DNA from: Adiantum capillus-veneris
Taxonomy: Eukaryota; Streptophyta; Polypodiopsida; Polypodiales; Pteridaceae
Direction of reading: 5' to 3'
NCBI GenBank assembly: GCA_014529385.2
Contig: CM043946.1
Span: 16,075,077-16,139,076 of the forward strand
DNA: 64,000 nt
In this document: positions 22,921 to 32,775 of the stretch, piece by piece
Numbering within the stretch: the stretch's first letter is position 1
How the letters are laid out: each line of letters starts with the position of its first letter
Program-made: the position numbers and the translations under genes
Notes under the pieces: generated by a model
Told to the model about the DNA's origin: nothing
Databases searched by the model: none
What the model saw: the letters and a program-made list of their open reading frames with translations, nothing else

Positions 22921-23574
22921 CTATGCATCCTTAGATGGTGATGTCGGTTTTTTCTCCTTGAGGCGTTCCTCATATGCTTTCCTTCTTGCTGCGTGTTGTG
23001 CCGGTGTTCTATCTTCACTTACATAGTATTGAGTGCCTTTCAAGTAGAAGCGTGCAGTTTCCAAAATTATGTTCCTTTTACGAGCATCCAACATTGTATA
23101 TACAACTGTCCGATGAGCATCAGTCTTCTTTTGGCCCACTCTATGTACCCCATATACTCCTGCATCTTGCATGTCAAGCTTTTCTGCTAACAAGGTGGTA
23201 ACATCTACATTCAATGACATGACTGTTTCCCCCTTAGGTTCTGGCATGCCTCGTATCACAATGTTTCGGGATCTTTTCTCCCGTTCCTTGTACTCAGTAG
23301 GATCCTCATGCGTATACATTTCTCCTGTCATGTGCCCCATAGTCTTCTCTTGTTTTACTATTTGTGCCCAAGGTGGAGGAGACCCCTTGGGTGCATCGAT
23401 TACATTATTGGTGACCTGTGTTATGTGATTTCCTTGTTCCAGCACTTGGGATTGCAGCGTTTTCATGATGTCTTCTTGTTGCTGAAGCTTTAGAGCTTGT
23501 AATTTAGTGGTATGATCCAGCTCTTGGTTGCGCAGTGTCAGGGCTTTGATGTCGTCATTTTGACGTGAAATCAC
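22921..23574 (-). pseudogene. LINE-A ORF1, RNA-binding protein
   Basis: 217 codons without a stop. The N-terminal third is a coiled coil (DDIKALTLRNQELDHTTKLQALKLQQQEDIM). It is followed by an RRM-like segment with RNIVIRGMPEPKGE, VYGVHRVGQKK, RTVVYTMLDARKRNIIL and a basic C-terminus (ARRKAYEERLKEKKP). This matches ORF1 proteins of L1-type LINEs, which coat the element RNA. The first codon in the frame is not a firm start. The frame may extend towards 23640, where a stop interrupts it. I call it a pseudogene because the element is dead. The ORF itself looks intact. Confidence 0.75.
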
Positions 23575-23879
23575 CTCATTCTGTTGTCGTACCTGTTCTT
23601 GGATAGACAGTAGCAGTCCTCATATGTCTTGGGTAGTACATGTAGTTGTCATGTCCCTTGATTCCTTGGGGGGCGTGTCCTTCGGCATTGTTTTGATAGG
23701 TGATGAGCTCACTGTTCGACCGCTTCTTGATATCCTTTGGTTAATGTGTGATGATTGCATAGAGTCATGCAATAGCCACACATAAGTACATGGGTGTCTG
23801 AGAGAGAGAGAGAGAGAAAGAGGCAGTAGCTGTCAGGTGGTCATGGCGGGGAGGCAACGCCCATGGCGGGCTGGTGCGC

Positions 23880-23952
<73 letters not shown>

Positions 23953-24229
23953 CTCTAGTAGTGTTGGATTGCAGGGGAATGAGGAGGGAGATGTTGCAGC
24001 GCTGGCCTTTCCAACGTGGGGGGCCGGATAGCACTGGTATTTGGCGTGGCCTTTGTTTCGTGTGTCGACCACGGGTGGGCACAAGCAAGCGGGCGTCCCC
24101 TTCTTTTCCACGCGTCACCTACACAATTCGAACGCTGTTTGAAAGCCATCGTCAAGTTTTTTTTTAACGCTTCAGGCCTCCTAAAGTTGATTTTTTAAAT
24201 TACTACCGCTTTTTTTAAAGTGGCCTGGT
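23575..24229. other. LINE-A 5' end and GA-rich spacer
   Basis: No gene. It contains (GA)n at 23800-23818 and a longer (GA)n at 23881-23949. The right end is the target of copia-1b (CTGGT at 24225-24229). Confidence 0.6.
23881..23949 (+). repeat. (GA)n microsatellite
   Basis: About 69 bases of near-perfect GA dinucleotides. Confidence 0.95.
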
Positions 24230-24509
24230 TGTTAGGGAATAAAGGCCTAAGTGCCTTGTACTTATTAACTTATAAGTTAAAAGACTTATAAGTGAGGGGG
24301 CCCAAGTGTGAATGGCCCCCTAGTCACTTACTCATATACTCAAAGGTCAAGCCCAAATAAAAAAAGCGTGACTTCTCCCAGATTCTAACGAGCGTTCTCT
24401 CTCTCTCTCACGTTCTTCTCTGCGTGTGCTTCTTCAGCGCCTCTCTCCTCTTCTCCTTCACTCTCATTGCATAGGATAGCAAGTGGGCTCTCTCTCCTGC
24501 TCCCCCACA
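24230..24509 (+). repeat. 5' LTR of copia-1b
   Basis: 280 bp, TGTTAGGG...CCCCCACA, paired with 29246-29525. Confidence 0.97.
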
Positions 24510-24511
24510 CA

Positions 24512-24523
24512 TGGTATCAGAGC
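24512..24523 (+). other. Primer binding site of copia-1b
   Basis: TGGTATCAGAGC, two bases after the LTR, complementary to the 3' end expected of initiator tRNA-Met. Confidence 0.92.
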
Positions 24524-25065
24524 TTTAGGGTTTCCAAGAGAGCCATTTTTCGCAACACAGATCAGAATTCTGTTTTTGCTCGCTGCGGGAAGGATATTCA
24601 ACCGTTTTCGAACAACTCTGTCGCGAAGGGATCCTCTCACCGTGTAGAATCGACCTCCGGTGACAGTTTCCCCAAAATTAGGGTTTCAAAAACTGGCGAA
24701 CAGCAGCCTATTTTTGCTGAAATTGACCAATTTCGGAGTCAATTTGATGCAATTTCATTAGGGCAAGTCTCACAGTTCAATCTTACAGGTGTTTCCACCA
24801 ACGAGGTTCTGAAAATTCAGCAAAACAGGTGTTTACAGGTCTGATTTTTGCCCTAAAACAGGAAATTTCAGCAAGCAAATGATGTATACACCTTGTGGAA
24901 ACCTTTGGTAAGGGTTTGGCAGTGAATGTACGCTGTTTTGGGGTGATTTCGCGTGAAATTTGCTCGCTGTTTTTCTGTAACAGCAAGCTGTTTTTTGCCC
25001 GATTGCGCACATTTGGGCGTGTTTAGGTCGGCAAAACAGGGTTTCAGTGTTTGCAATCACTCAGA

Positions 25066-28000
25066 ATGGCTTCTAGCAGTGAAAGTGGCAATTTGTTGCA
25101 CATTCGCAAGCTTGAAGGGGCCCATAACTTTGCTATATGGAAGAAGCAATGTTATAATGTGATGTTGCAGAATAAACAGGCGAAACCTATTAAGTTACAG
25201 GGTGTGAAACCGGTTGATATGGAGGTTGAAGAATGGGAAGAAGTGGACGAGTTGGCTCGCTCCACGATCATCCTTTCGGTGTCTGACAATTTACTCTTCA
25301 ATGTAGAGAATGAGCAGACAGCATGGGGCATGTGGAAGCGTTTAGACGAGTTGTATGCACAGCAGAGTGCTGCCAGTAAAGTGTATTGGCTTAAGAAGCT
25401 TATGGATCTCCGCATGAAGGAGGGTACGCACATGTCAGTGCACCTCAATGAATTCAATTCTATTTTCAGCCAACTGACAGAGCTGAAATTCACGATTGAT
25501 GAGGAGTTCAAAGCTACTTTTCTGCTATGCACATTGCCCGAGAGTTGGGATGTATTCCGGACAACTCTTAGTAACTCAAGTGCATCACTTAAGTATGCAG
25601 ATGTAGAGAGTTCTCTCTTGATGGAAGAGATGAACAGGAAGAACACCACAGGTGGGTCTTCTAATGCATTGCACTTGAGAGGCAGGTCTCAACAGAGGGA
25701 GAAATCTGACAGTAAGGACAGGGCACGCAGCAAATCTCGTAGGAAAGATGTTGTGTGTCATCATTGTGGAAAGAAAGGGCATTATAAACGGGAATGCTAT
25801 GAGTGGAAGAAAGAGAAGAACAAGGGTGCTGAAACTGATGCAAAGGACAAGGGAAATGCCAAGAAGAGCACTGTGTTGATTGAGGAAATCAATGTTGCTA
25901 GTAGTTGTGACAGTGACAGCAGCACTGATGTACTCAATGCCTCTTCTGTGGATGCACATACCCTTGCTATGGGTTCTGATGTGGACATGCATACTTGGAT
26001 TCTTGATTCAGGTGCCTCCTTTCATGTAACACCTCATAGGGATTGGTTTACACAGTACTCAGGTGAGGTGCAGGGCACTGTTTATTTGGGAGACAACTAT
26101 GCATGTGACATTGCAGGTATTGGCAGTGTCCAGTTTTCCTTTGCTGATGGTACGACTTTTGTTTTGCACAAAGTGCGCCATGTGCCACAACTCAAGAAGA
26201 GTTTGATTAGTACAGGGCAGCTAGATGATGCAGGCTATCACACCACTTTTGGTGATAGCAAGTGGAAAATTTGTAAAGGGGCCCGGATTGTAGCCAAGGG
26301 TTGTAAATCGGACACTTTGTATCCTTTGCATGTATCTAGTGTGCGTGACCATGTTGTCGCCGTAACCGAGCAGCCAAGTGTTTCTTTGTGGCATGGCCGG
26401 TTGGGACACATGAGTAAAAGAGGAATGGAAACTCTGTCTCGTTGTGGTTATTTGCCGTGTTTGAGGTATGCTGATTTTTCTCATTGTGAGCACTGTATTT
26501 ATGGTAAGCACAGTCAAACACCGCACAAAAGGTCTCTTTCTTTGAAGTCTGACAGGTTAGACTTAGTGCATTCCGATGTATGTGAAATGCCACAGTTGTC
26601 CTTAGGGGGAAAGAAATATTTTGTCTCGTTTATCGATGATGCTACATGTAAGGTGTGGGTGTATCCAATACGTGCTAAAAGCGATGTTTTGGATACTTTC
26701 AAGAAGTTTCTTGCGTTTGTTGAGAATCAAACAGACAAGAAGCTTAGGTCTTTGCGCTCAGACAATGGGGGGGAGTATGTATCAAAAGCATTTATTGACT
26801 TTTGTGCTACTAAAGGTATTAAAAGAGAGCTCACGGCTCCTTTTAATCCCTCTCAGAATGGAGCTGCAGAGAGGTTGAACCGGACTATCCAAGAGAAAGT
26901 TCGGAGTATGCTGTCACATGCTGCATTACCTCATGGTTTTTGGGCAGAAGCTGTGCAAACAGCTATTCACTTGATTAATCGCTCACCTAGCAAGGCTTTG
27001 GGTGGAAAGGTGCCTGAGGAGGTGTGGTCTGGCAAGCCACCCTCATATGCACATTTAAGAGTGTTTGGTTGTGAGGCCTATGTTCACATCCGGAGTGAAC
27101 TGCGCACCAAACTAGAACCAAAGTCTCATAAATGCATTTTCCTAGGATATGGTGAGGATGGTGAAATGGGGTATAGATTATGGGATCCCGCATTACGGAA
27201 AATCATACGCAGCAATGATGTCATCTTCAATGAGAATTGCATGCACAAACAGCCCACAAAGGTCGAGGAAGTGCGCCGGGTTGTTTTTCGTGAAGATGTT
27301 ACATATGGACAGCCAAGAAGGCCCAATGTTCAGCAGCCTTTACATGCTGAAAATGGTGCTGAAAATCAGCCATTAGCTGCTGAAAATCAGCCCCAACAAG
27401 TTGCCATTGATGCACCACAGGTAGGGGAACAGGTTGATGCTCTTAGACCGCCCGTTGTTGCGATGCAACCGGCTGAACAGCCTGCTGTTTTTGATGGTTT
27501 ACAGGCTGAAAATCCACCTGTTATGGATCATTGGGTGCGTAGGTCTACTCGGGTGACAAGGCCCCCCGATAGATATGAACCGTCTTTGGACTATGTCATG
27601 CTTACTGATTGTGGTGAGCCGTCTTGCTATAAAGAGGCTATGCAACGGGAAGACAGTAAGAAATGGTTCAAAGCAATGGTTTCGGAAATGCAGTCTTTGG
27701 AGAAAAACCATACATGGGACTTGGTTGATTTGCCTAAAGGGCATAAGGCTCTGCCATGTAAATGGGTTTACAAGACCAAGGTCACATCTGATGCTTCTTC
27801 TAAGTACAAGGCACGTTTGGTTGCTAAAGGGTACAAGCAAAAGCATGGTGTGGATTTTGATGAGATTTTTTCTCCTGTTGTAAAGCTTGCCACATTACGT
27901 CTTGTTTTAGGCCTGGTTGCTTCTGAAGATATGGAGTTAAAGCAAATGGATGTCAAAACAGCGTTTTTGCATGGCGATTTGCTTGAGATGATCTATATGA

Positions 28001-29178
28001 TGCAGCCAGAAGGTTTTGTGTCAAAGGGGCAAGAGAAGAAAGTATGTAGACTGTTGAAGAGCTTGTATGGTTTGAAACAGTCTCCCCGTGCATGGTATCA
28101 CAAGTTTGATACATTCATGAGGTCTCAAGGATACAAAAGAAGTAATTGTGATCACTGTTTGTATATCAAAACGGCAAGTGATGGATCTCTTCTATTGCTA
28201 ATTTTGTATGTTGATGACATGCTTATTGCGGGTAAAAATGTCACGGAGTTGGATGCATTACATCAAAGCTTAAAGAATCGCTTTGACATGAAGGATCTTG
28301 GTGATGCTAATCATATTTTGGGCATGCGTATCTCTCGAGATAGAACCAACAGGCGTCTGTATCTATCTCAACGAGATTATGTTAATAAGGTGCTACATCG
28401 TTTTCATATGGATGGGGGAAAGGCACTTGGTACTCCGTTGCCTCCATATGTAAAACTGACTGCACATGACTGCCCAAACACAGATGATATGCGGGCTGAA
28501 ATGGCCAAGATTCCTTATGCATCAGCCGTTGGCAGTTTGATGTATGCTATGGTTGCTACACGTCCGGACATTGCATTTGCGGTGGGAGTGGTAAGCAGGT
28601 ACATGAGCAATCCCGGCAAAAAGCATTGGGAAGCAGTGAAGTGTATCTTGAGATACTTGAAAGGCACTAAAGACTTGTGCATTTGTCTTGGGAAGAGTGA
28701 GACATCTGTGCATGGCTTTACAGATGCAGATTTTGCTGGACATCCAGATTGCAGGAAGTCTACCTCTGGATATGTGTTTACATTCACAGGAGGTGCAGTT
28801 TCTTGGATTTCTAGACTGCAAAAATGTGTTGCTTTGTCTACCACTGAGGCTGAGTATGTGGCTGCCACTGAGGCATGCAAAGAAGCTTTGTGGCTCATGC
28901 GTTTGGTAGAAGAGCTTGGCATTAAGTCACCGGTTCCTGTGCTACACTGTGATAGTCAGAGTGCTATTATGCTTGCAAGGAATCCTGTTTTTCATGCCAA
29001 GACAAAGCACATAGAGGTGAAGTATCATTTTATCAGGAGTGTGCTTGATGACAAGAGCATTACACTTGTCAAGGTGCACACAGATGACAATCCTGCAGAT
29101 CTTTTGACCAAGAGTCTTCCAGCAGAGCGGTTTGCATATTGCCGTCAGATGATGGGTGTTGGAGGAGTAAGTGCATGA
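25066..29178 (+). CDS. Ty1/copia gag-pol polyprotein, intact
   Basis: A single frame of 1370 codons. The ATG at 25066 (MASSSESGNLLHIRKLEG) is chosen because the open frame upstream has only a TTG. In order it has a UBN2-type gag (about residues 50-195), CCHC knuckle (231-244, CHHCGKKGHYKREC), retropepsin Asp in DSGASFHVTP (314-317), GAG-pre-integrase with H443, H448, C474, C477, integrase core D504, D566, E602 (spacing D-61-D-35-E), a proline and Gln-rich linker (about 750-830), RT with YVDD at 1048-1051, and RNase H from about 1215 (TDADFAG, then HCDSQSAIM and AKTKHIEVKYHF). The product makes virus-like particles in the cytoplasm, copies its RNA and integrates the DNA. All catalytic residues I can check are present. 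Nothing separates gag from pol, as is usual for copia. Confidence 0.97.
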   Translation: MASSSESGNLLHIRKLEGAHNFAIWKKQCYNVMLQNKQAKPIKLQGVKPVDMEVEEWEEVDELARSTIILSVSDNLLFNVENEQTAWGMWKRLDELYAQQSAASKVYWLKKLMDLRMKEGTHMSVHLNEFNSIFSQLTELKFTIDEEFKATFLLCTLPESWDVFRTTLSNSSASLKYADVESSLLMEEMNRKNTTGGSSNALHLRGRSQQREKSDSKDRARSKSRRKDVVCHHCGKKGHYKRECYEWKKEKNKGAETDAKDKGNAKKSTVLIEEINVASSCDSDSSTDVLNASSVDAHTLAMGSDVDMHTWILDSGASFHVTPHRDWFTQYSGEVQGTVYLGDNYACDIAGIGSVQFSFADGTTFVLHKVRHVPQLKKSLISTGQLDDAGYHTTFGDSKWKICKGARIVAKGCKSDTLYPLHVSSVRDHVVAVTEQPSVSLWHGRLGHMSKRGMETLSRCGYLPCLRYADFSHCEHCIYGKHSQTPHKRSLSLKSDRLDLVHSDVCEMPQLSLGGKKYFVSFIDDATCKVWVYPIRAKSDVLDTFKKFLAFVENQTDKKLRSLRSDNGGEYVSKAFIDFCATKGIKRELTAPFNPSQNGAAERLNRTIQEKVRSMLSHAALPHGFWAEAVQTAIHLINRSPSKALGGKVPEEVWSGKPPSYAHLRVFGCEAYVHIRSELRTKLEPKSHKCIFLGYGEDGEMGYRLWDPALRKIIRSNDVIFNENCMHKQPTKVEEVRRVVFREDVTYGQPRRPNVQQPLHAENGAENQPLAAENQPQQVAIDAPQVGEQVDALRPPVVAMQPAEQPAVFDGLQAENPPVMDHWVRRSTRVTRPPDRYEPSLDYVMLTDCGEPSCYKEAMQREDSKKWFKAMVSEMQSLEKNHTWDLVDLPKGHKALPCKWVYKTKVTSDASSKYKARLVAKGYKQKHGVDFDEIFSPVVKLATLRLVLGLVASEDMELKQMDVKTAFLHGDLLEMIYMMQPEGFVSKGQEKKVCRLLKSLYGLKQSPRAWYHKFDTFMRSQGYKRSNCDHCLYIKTASDGSLLLLILYVDDMLIAGKNVTELDALHQSLKNRFDMKDLGDANHILGMRISRDRTNRRLYLSQRDYVNKVLHRFHMDGGKALGTPLPPYVKLTAHDCPNTDDMRAEMAKIPYASAVGSLMYAMVATRPDIAFAVGVVSRYMSNPGKKHWEAVKCILRYLKGTKDLCICLGKSETSVHGFTDADFAGHPDCRKSTSGYVFTFTGGAVSWISRLQKCVALSTTEAEYVAATEACKEALWLMRLVEELGIKSPVPVLHCDSQSAIMLARNPVFHAKTKHIEVKYHFIRSVLDDKSITLVKVHTDDNPADLLTKSLPAERFAYCRQMMGVGGVSA

Positions 29179-29234
29179 TCAGCTGATGTATTATAGTTAG
29201 TTGATTCTTTGATCTCCCAAGGTACATTGCCTTT

Positions 29235-29245
29235 AGGTGGGAGGT
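29235..29245 (+). other. Polypurine tract of copia-1b
   Basis: AGGTGGGAGGT abuts the 3' LTR and would prime plus-strand DNA. Confidence 0.85.
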
Positions 29246-29525
29246 TGTTAGGGAATAAAGGCCTAAGTGCCTTGTACTTATTAACTTATAAGTTAAAAGA
29301 CTTATAAGTGAGGGGGCCCAAGTGTGAATGGCCCCCTAGTCACTTACTCATATACTCAAAGGTCAAGCCCAAATAAAAAAAGCGTGACTTCTCCCAGATT
29401 CTAACGAGCGTTCTCTCTCTCTCTTACGTTCTTCTCTGTGTGTGCTTCTTCAGCGCCTCTCTCCTCTTCTCCTTCACTCTCATTGCATAGGATAGCAAGT
29501 GGGCTCTCTCTCCTGCTCCCCCACA
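29246..29525 (+). repeat. 3' LTR of copia-1b
   Basis: 280 bp, about two differences from the 5' LTR. CTGGT follows. Confidence 0.97.
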
Positions 29526-29677
29526 CTGGTCACTTGGGATTTTTAAAAAAAGTATGGTTTGAAACCTGTAATCTATTAAAACTCACTTCAGAAACTTGCA
29601 GAAGCTTACAGAGAACTTGATTTTGGCTCTCTTGCTTCTCTCTCAAGCCTGCTCTCTCCCACCTGCTTGTGCTCACG

Positions 29678-29826
29678 ACGCTCGGTCTTACAAGTGCACG
29701 CCTATGTCCTCGGACACTAGTTCCAGCACGAGGGAGCTGCCGAATGGTGGCTATGGTCGGGTGGTTCGTCCGACGTGTGTGTAGGCGTTCTGTGTAGCTG
29801 GGAGATCCACTCCTTGCTTTCGTTTT
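29678..29826 (+). repeat. Copia LTR fragment
   Basis: About 150 bp matching the 3' end of the LTR at 16630-17015 (ACGCTCGGTCTTAC, GGTGGCTATGGTCGGGTGG, GGGAGATCCACTCCTTGC). It is truncated on the left and has no primer site on the right. Confidence 0.75.
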
Positions 29827-30676
29827 AATGCCCTAGACATATGAAGCAGTAGACTGATGTAAGTCTAACGACAGGCAAGGAGATGGCTCACCTCGTTGCA
29901 AAAGAGTGGATGTCCAGTTTCATACTTCCCAATCCATACAGATGCAAGTTCCTCGCTCCTATTTCCGGTTATCTATCACAAACAACCAGATTGTCAGTGC
30001 ATTAGTATCCCTTTCAGTGTCCTTGCTAGTATCTGGTTTATCTTCTGGTCAACAGCTTGTGTTCCAGCTCTTCCAGCGAGTAAAGCTTCCGTTTTTCTGC
30101 ACTCGTCTGTCCTTTCAGCTTTCATCCCGTCTTGAGAGGAGAATCAATGGCCTCACGCCATCTCGAGTGAATCTCATCAACCGGGTAATTCTTTAGGTGT
30201 TTCGCAAATCTCGGGTTTCTGGGATACTTTATCAATCTTTTCACACACGTGTCAACTTGCAGTTGACGCTTGTACTTCGCTTTGGCAAACTTCTCTATCG
30301 AAAAATTTGCCCAAATCTTCATTGTTTTCTTCAGTTCCCACGTCGGATTTCAACTTTTCTTTGCCTTTCAAGGTGTTATCTCGTCAGATTCTCCACGAGA
30401 ACCCATGTGTAGCCTGGAACTCTTTTTGGCTTATGCCCTGTAAGACATAGCGATGAAGACGGGAGCACGCCCGATGTGCGATGAAGTAAGGGTAGAGTGG
30501 CTAATAGGTCCGGGGTCAAGGTCGGGGTCGGACCCGCGAAGATGTTTTCAAGGTTCGGGGTCGGGGCACAAGGATTTTTTCAATAATTACTTCCAAAATT
30601 GTGCCCAAGTGCCCTGTTTGCTCTTTAATAGGACCGGTATGCTTTGAGAAAAGCACACGCTTGATGCTCTATACCA
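29827..30676. other. No recognised gene
   Basis: Short open frames only. A minus frame at 30122-30322 (KRLIKYPRNPRFAKHLKNYP) looks protein-like but I cannot place it. A G-rich patch (GGGGTC repeats) lies at about 30510-30565. Confidence 0.4.
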
Positions 30677-31213
30677 TTGTCACAGGACTTGGGCAGTGGG
30701 CACCCCAACCGGGAATTGGGCACGATACACAAGAGATTCACTAAAAATACTTCATATCACAATTCAATTTGGTGGACACGGCCCGACGTAGTTCCGTGCC
30801 CAGAGAGATTGGCCCCAAAGACTGGCGCCCCTTTCAGTATTTCTTTTATACTGATCTTTGAGAAAAGTACAATTCCCGTTCTCAGATTCAGAGTCAAGAT
30901 GCCCCTGAAGAGTGAGGCCCTTGGACCCTTTTTATTCTTACAATGGATGCCAAAAGCAGAGCCCCAAAAGCAGTCAAACTCAAAAGCAATTGGTCCAAAA
31001 GCTTCTAACTCAAAAGCAAAGAGTCCTAAAAAGCAAAAAGCCTCCAACACAATTTGGGGAATTTCGTACAGCAGCCACGTCATCTAGCACGTTTTGCGGA
31101 TGTCCGTGCTGCCACGTTAGCTGCCTGTCAACACATTTTACGGGCCTCCAAATGGTTTGCCACGTCATTATCTGTCATGTCCGGGCAGTACTGCCACGTC
31201 ATCATTTTGTGAT
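30677..31213 (-). repeat. Chromovirus LTR relic, reverse orientation
   Basis: The plus strand starts TGTCACAGG, and the complement carries AGTATAAAAG, AAAGGGGCGCCAGTCTTT and GCTTTTGGGGCTCTGC in the same order as 8639-9054 plus 14351-14528. Just outside 30677 the complement reads TGGTATAGAGC, a decayed primer site. Four GCCACGT sites lie at 31073, 31111, 31159 and 31193. Confidence 0.65.
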
Positions 31214-31832
31214 AGAGGAATTCTCAGACGTGGAAGAAATAAGTTTGAGATGGTTGCTGAGAATGGTAGAATCGAGCGCATCTGACAAGTAAGACAAGAA
31301 AAGAAGCCACAACTAGAACTAAACTCTACTGAAAGCAATTGATTTGGGCTCTTGGTCCTTAGAGCACCAATTATTGAAAGCTTTGACTTTGTGAGCGTTT
31401 TTGACTAGTTTTCAAAAGCAGTTGCTTTCATGGCCAAGACCCTAAAAATTTGTGGCCTTGTGTGTTACAAACTGTTGAGGTGTCAAGCCATTGAAGAATA
31501 GAGCCAACTTGCAGATCGGGGTCTTGTCACAAACTGCTGACATGTCAAGCCACTGAAGAACGGATCCAACCTACAGATCCCGGCCGAGGGGCCTAAACCT
31601 TAAGAGAAGCAACAGAAGAAGCTTCACCAACCTGCAAAGATTGGCTGAGTCACCTATTTTTAAAGAAGAGTTCCCACCAACTTATGGGACCCCGTCCAAT
31701 GGGGCCCAAGTGACATAAAGGCATTAAAAATAAAGCAAGGCCCCCCCCCCCCCGCGCGCGCGCGTACACACACACACACACACAGGACTGCGAAGAGTAC
31801 ATCCACAGACGGGAGGTAGGGAGTGCCAAAAC
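31214..31832. other. No gene; C-run and alternating CG/CA tract
   Basis: No supported ORF. Positions 31741-31784 hold a run of about 13 C, then CG dinucleotides, then CA dinucleotides. Confidence 0.5.
31741..31784 (+). repeat. C-run plus (CG)n(CA)n tract
   Basis: After the C run about 32 bases alternate pyrimidine and purine without a break (CGCGCG... then ACACAC...). Confidence 0.9.
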
Positions 31833-32775
31833 TGTCACGTGACACATCCAACCCTGTGTGTCCGTGGACAAGCTACAACATGATCAGGGTTCAGTTCAGT
31901 AAAGTCAGTCTAGAATAGGAAGTGATCTGGCACTTTTTGTGAGTCTGTTCGCAGACGGTGCATGACCAGTCACTTAGCGTAGATGCATATCCTCTGGTTG
32001 CACATAGCATGATCATCAGCATTACCATCAGAATCCAACAGAATCCATCAGGAGCATTTTCCAATGCATTAAACCTATTTTCCCTATTTTTGACATTTTT
32101 CACTTATTATTTTTAAGTGACTTTTGTTGGAAAGTAGGTAGGGAAATTTTGCTAAGTTTGTATAAATAAAAACCTAGCGCTAACACTTTCTGGCAGAAGA
32201 GGCAGCAAGAACTCAGTTCAATAGGCACCTTCTCAGCAGGACTCTCAACAGGTTAGCGTTTTCAGCATTAGCAGGAGACCCTAGCGTTTTCAGTTCCTGA
32301 TCAGCATTGGCGTTTTTGCATTGCAGAGCAGCCTCGGCGACCACAAGACAACAGAGTCCCCTATCGTTAGCAGTTGCACCAGCAGATCCATAGCAGATTT
32401 CACAAGACAACAGAATTCAGCCCTAACGTTTTTGGTTTGCAGATCCGCCCCGGCGTTTTGCAGATTCACCGCGATGGAACACCAAGAAGCTTCAGCGTTT
32501 CCATATTTCAGCAGTCAGATATCGTAGAAGAACCCCCGAACCTCGCAGATCTCACCTTCCTACAACAGATCCTCGCCGCACGGTCAGATTCCGCAAGGTT
32601 TTCAGATTCAGCCTGGAAAACGCAGATTTCAGCATCTGCGTTTTCAGCGCGTCGTCGTCGCATCGTCGCCATCGACATCGTCCCCGACATAGAGTCAGAA
32701 TTCAGCAGATAAAGATTTGCAGATTTCAGCCCTTAGAGTTTTCAGATTTCAGCCCGTCTCGTCGTCGTCCTGTCA
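31833..32775 (+). repeat. Long LTR, copy D, 3' truncated
   Basis: Starts TGTCACGTGACACATCC and follows copy B most closely (for example GCATCTGCGTTTTCAGCGCGTCGTCGTCGC). TATAAATA is at 32161. GCGTTTT motifs are at about 32255, 32282, 32308 and 32452. The match ends near 32775, before the hairpin and LTR end, where LINE-B begins. Confidence 0.8.

Larger units (their letters stand above)
24230..29525 (+). mobile_element. Complete, young Ty1/copia element (copia-1b)
   Basis: 5296 bp with 280-bp LTRs at 24230-24509 and 29246-29525 that differ at about two positions. TSD CTGGT is at 24225-24229 and 29526-29530. The primer site TGGTATCAGAGC is at 24512-24523 and the polypurine tract AGGTGGGAGGT at 29235-29245. 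All parts needed for transposition appear present. It belongs to the same family as copia-1a (2677-8074), which is on the other strand. Confidence 0.98.

Noticed and set aside
23765-24118. Ser-Leu and Arg-Glu repeat frames on both strands
   Set aside because: They are translations of the (GA)n microsatellite, not genes.
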